The notes beneath the pieces are model-generated. The model saw only the letters and a list, made by a program, of their open reading frames with translations. It was not told the origin of the DNA and searched no databases. A stretch of 8,775 nucleotides of DNA, taken from positions 1 through 8,775 of the forward strand of contig CATVQO010000054.1 of the NCBI GenBank assembly GCA_958346165.1. Reading direction: 5' to 3'. The stretch comes from an uncultured Collinsella sp. (lineage in GTDB: Bacteria; Actinomycetota; Coriobacteriia; Coriobacteriales; Coriobacteriaceae). Shown here in pieces: positions 7,163 through 8,775 of this stretch (position 1 is the first letter of the stretch; each line of letters starts with the position of its first letter). The position numbers were made by a program, and so were the translations under genes.

Positions 7163-7193
7163 CCCACGATGCGGGTGTTTCCCGCATCGTGGG
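7163..7193 (-). terminator. Strong terminator after the GH32 gene
   Basis: A perfect 13-bp stem (7163-7175 with 7181-7193) on a 5-base loop is followed on the minus strand by TTTTGTTTTG. This is a classic intrinsic terminator. It lies 38 bases after the GH32 stop codon, and its T tract runs directly into the ribosome binding site of the PLP gene. Confidence 0.9.
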
Positions 7194-7203
7194 CAACGGC
7201 TGC

Positions 7204-7209
7204 AGTATA
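7204..7209 (-). promoter_or_regulatory. Possible -10 element ahead of the PLP gene
   Basis: TATACT (5 of 6) on the minus strand lies between the GH32 stop and the terminator hairpin. No -35 or TG extension is seen. If used, transcription would begin almost at the base of the hairpin, making that hairpin an attenuator for the PLP gene. Confidence 0.2.
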
Positions 7210-7231
7210 GCGCCGATATGCGACGAATCGC

Positions 7232-8773
7232 CTAGATCTTGAGCGTGTGATAGGTCACGCTCGCACCCGGAGCGTCAACGGTCACACCATAGGTCTCGGG
7301 ATAGATGCGCGTCGAGAACACGAGCGCGCCATCGTTCACAAACACCTCGACCGACGAGACATCGCCAACAATGCGCACGTTACGAACCTCGTCGACGGGC
7401 TCCCAACGCACGGTGCGACCGCAGCCGGCAGAAGCGCGACCCTCATCGGTAAATCGCATCTCAAAGCGCGAGGGCAGTTCGCCCTCGGCGGGCACAAACA
7501 CCAGTTTCAGCTCGCCATCTACGGTCGCGGCAAACGCGCCGTCGACACCGTCGACAACAACGTCAAAGCAGGTATCGCCGGCAACCTCCAACGAGCCCTC
7601 CCCCACACGCACCGAGGCATAATGGTGCTCAATCTCGCGCGCCGGCTGCTGCAGCACCACGCCGCCGGCACCGGCTGTAAGCTCACGCGGCACCGTCATG
7701 CAGTGCTGCCAGCCGCACGCCACGGTGGGATCGTTGCCATAGGTCGGCTCATCAGGCATGCCCATCCAACCGATCAGAATGTGGCGACCGTCCTCGGCCG
7801 TAAACTCCTGCGGAGCATAGAAGTCAAAACCGGCGTCCCACAGACGGAACTCGCCCAGATCATAGACGCCGTCACCACCGGTAATGTCGCCCGTTACAGG
7901 CATGTAGCCCGCTGCATACACATTGCCGCGGTCCCAACGGTCGCCCTCGAGCCCCTGGGGAGAGAAAGACAGAAACCTTGCCGGCACGCCGCCATCCGCC
8001 TCAAGCTCCAGAAACCCCGGGCACTCCCACATAAAGCCAAAGCGCTCGGGGGTAGACACGCGGCTCTCGAGCTCCCAACTCAGCATATCGGCCGAGCCAT
8101 ACACCAGGATCTCGCCCACATCGCGCCCGGCACCCTCGCCGTGCATGGCGCAAAATCGACTATCGACATGCGGCCCATCCACGCGACGACGCGCGCCCAG
8201 CACCATGTGGTAACGCCCATTATCATCGCGCCACACCTTGGGATCGCGCACATGGCAGGTCAAATCCTCGGGATAATCCTCGGACGCCAGCACCACACGC
8301 TTTTGGCTGAACTCCCGACCGGCAAGGCCATCAACGCTCTCGACATAAACAGTATCGGCGCGGCGGCCGGTATTGACGTAGTCGTACGTGCCGTCTGCAT
8401 CGGAGAGTTTAACGTTGCCTGTGTACAGTACGCGAATGCGGCCGTCCTCGACCAAAGCCGAGCCCGAGTACACGCCATGGCAGTCAAACGGCTCGTCGGG
8501 AAGCAGCGGGGCGCCAACGTAGTCCCACGTCATAAGGTCGCGGCTCGTCGCATGGCCCCAGACCTTAACACCACCCTCGACATCAAACGGCGCATACTGA
8601 AAATAGGCATGGAACACGCCGCCCGCCTGGCAAAGACCGTTGGGGTCGTTGAGCCAGCCCGCCGGCGGCATAATATGAAAGCGCTGGCCATACTCGCCAT
8701 GACCGCACTCAGAGGCGGCGGCGTCAACAGCGGCAACCAGCTTTGCAAGGTCGCGACCAAGTGCATTAGACAT
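7232..8773 (-). CDS. GH32 sucrose-6-phosphate hydrolase / beta-fructofuranosidase
   Basis: The protein cleaves the fructose-glucose bond of sucrose or sucrose-6-phosphate, or fructose from short fructans, in the cytoplasm, since no signal peptide is present. Catalytic motifs of GH32 are all visible: WLNDPNG with nucleophile Asp43, the transition-state stabiliser in RDP (Asp177), and WECPGF with acid/base Glu250. A five-bladed propeller over about residues 30-365 is followed by the C-terminal beta-sandwich, which contains VEVFVNDG and VFSTRIYP. At 513 residues it is longer than typical SacA/ScrB (about 470-490). Part of the excess is an insertion near residues 195-221. The ATG lies two bases from the window edge, so its ribosome binding site cannot be seen and a start further upstream is not excluded. 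A PTS transporter or repressor gene may lie upstream, but this cannot be judged here. Confidence 0.93.
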   Translation of the reverse strand: MSNALGRDLAKLVAAVDAAASECGHGEYGQRFHIMPPAGWLNDPNGLCQAGGVFHAYFQYAPFDVEGGVKVWGHATSRDLMTWDYVGAPLLPDEPFDCHGVYSGSALVEDGRIRVLYTGNVKLSDADGTYDYVNTGRRADTVYVESVDGLAGREFSQKRVVLASEDYPEDLTCHVRDPKVWRDDNGRYHMVLGARRRVDGPHVDSRFCAMHGEGAGRDVGEILVYGSADMLSWELESRVSTPERFGFMWECPGFLELEADGGVPARFLSFSPQGLEGDRWDRGNVYAAGYMPVTGDITGGDGVYDLGEFRLWDAGFDFYAPQEFTAEDGRHILIGWMGMPDEPTYGNDPTVACGWQHCMTVPRELTAGAGGVVLQQPAREIEHHYASVRVGEGSLEVAGDTCFDVVVDGVDGAFAATVDGELKLVFVPAEGELPSRFEMRFTDEGRASAGCGRTVRWEPVDEVRNVRIVGDVSSVEVFVNDGALVFSTRIYPETYGVTVDAPGASVTYHTLKI

Positions 8774-8775
8774 AT

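Noticed and set aside
6425..7210. Plus-strand open frame of 261 codons over the PLP gene
   Set aside because: The translation is Ser/Ala/Arg-rich without motifs. The minus-strand frame shows family motifs and a ribosome binding site.

Overview
The window looks like a piece of a high-GC Actinobacterium of the class Coriobacteriia. A Collinsella-like gut organism is my best guess. This rests on codon and GC style, the protein sequences and the type of intergenic palindromes, not on any marker gene. Most of the sequence is ordinary housekeeping and accessory coding DNA, so the unusual material is in the intergenic spaces and in two divergent proteins.

Layout, left to right. Bases 1-334 hold no convincing gene, only a candidate promoter pointing left out of the window. 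A small secreted lipoprotein gene (335-907, +) converges on leuS (1012-3588, -), with a hairpin terminator between them. The 373-base gap between leuS and the next gene is dense with structure. It holds a near-perfect 118-bp palindrome in the presumed leuS leader, a candidate extended -10 promoter, a 15-bp terminator hairpin and a second, unrelated imperfect palindrome. That second palindrome ends one base from the stop codon of guaB (3962-5473, -). This guaB is an IMP dehydrogenase of the divergent Tritrichomonas foetus-like type. Divergent from it is a small ModE/LysR-type winged-helix regulator (5667-6011, +). A third, unrelated palindrome with perfect 23-bp arms separates the regulator from a converging, shortened Cys/Met-type PLP enzyme (6145-7137, -) that appears to lack its Schiff-base lysine. 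Upstream of that gene, a strong terminator closes a GH32 sucrose-6-phosphate hydrolase/invertase gene (7232-8773, -), whose 5' flank lies outside the window.

The genes do not form one pathway: translation (leuS), guanine nucleotide synthesis (guaB), gene regulation, an amino-acid-type PLP fold and sucrose/fructan use. No phage, CRISPR, tRNA or rRNA genes and no transposase were seen. The best candidates for something undescribed are the three different palindromic elements within 2.5 kb (3615-3732, 3859-3960, 6051-6127), which look like non-autonomous REP/MITE-type repeats, and the degenerate PLP protein.
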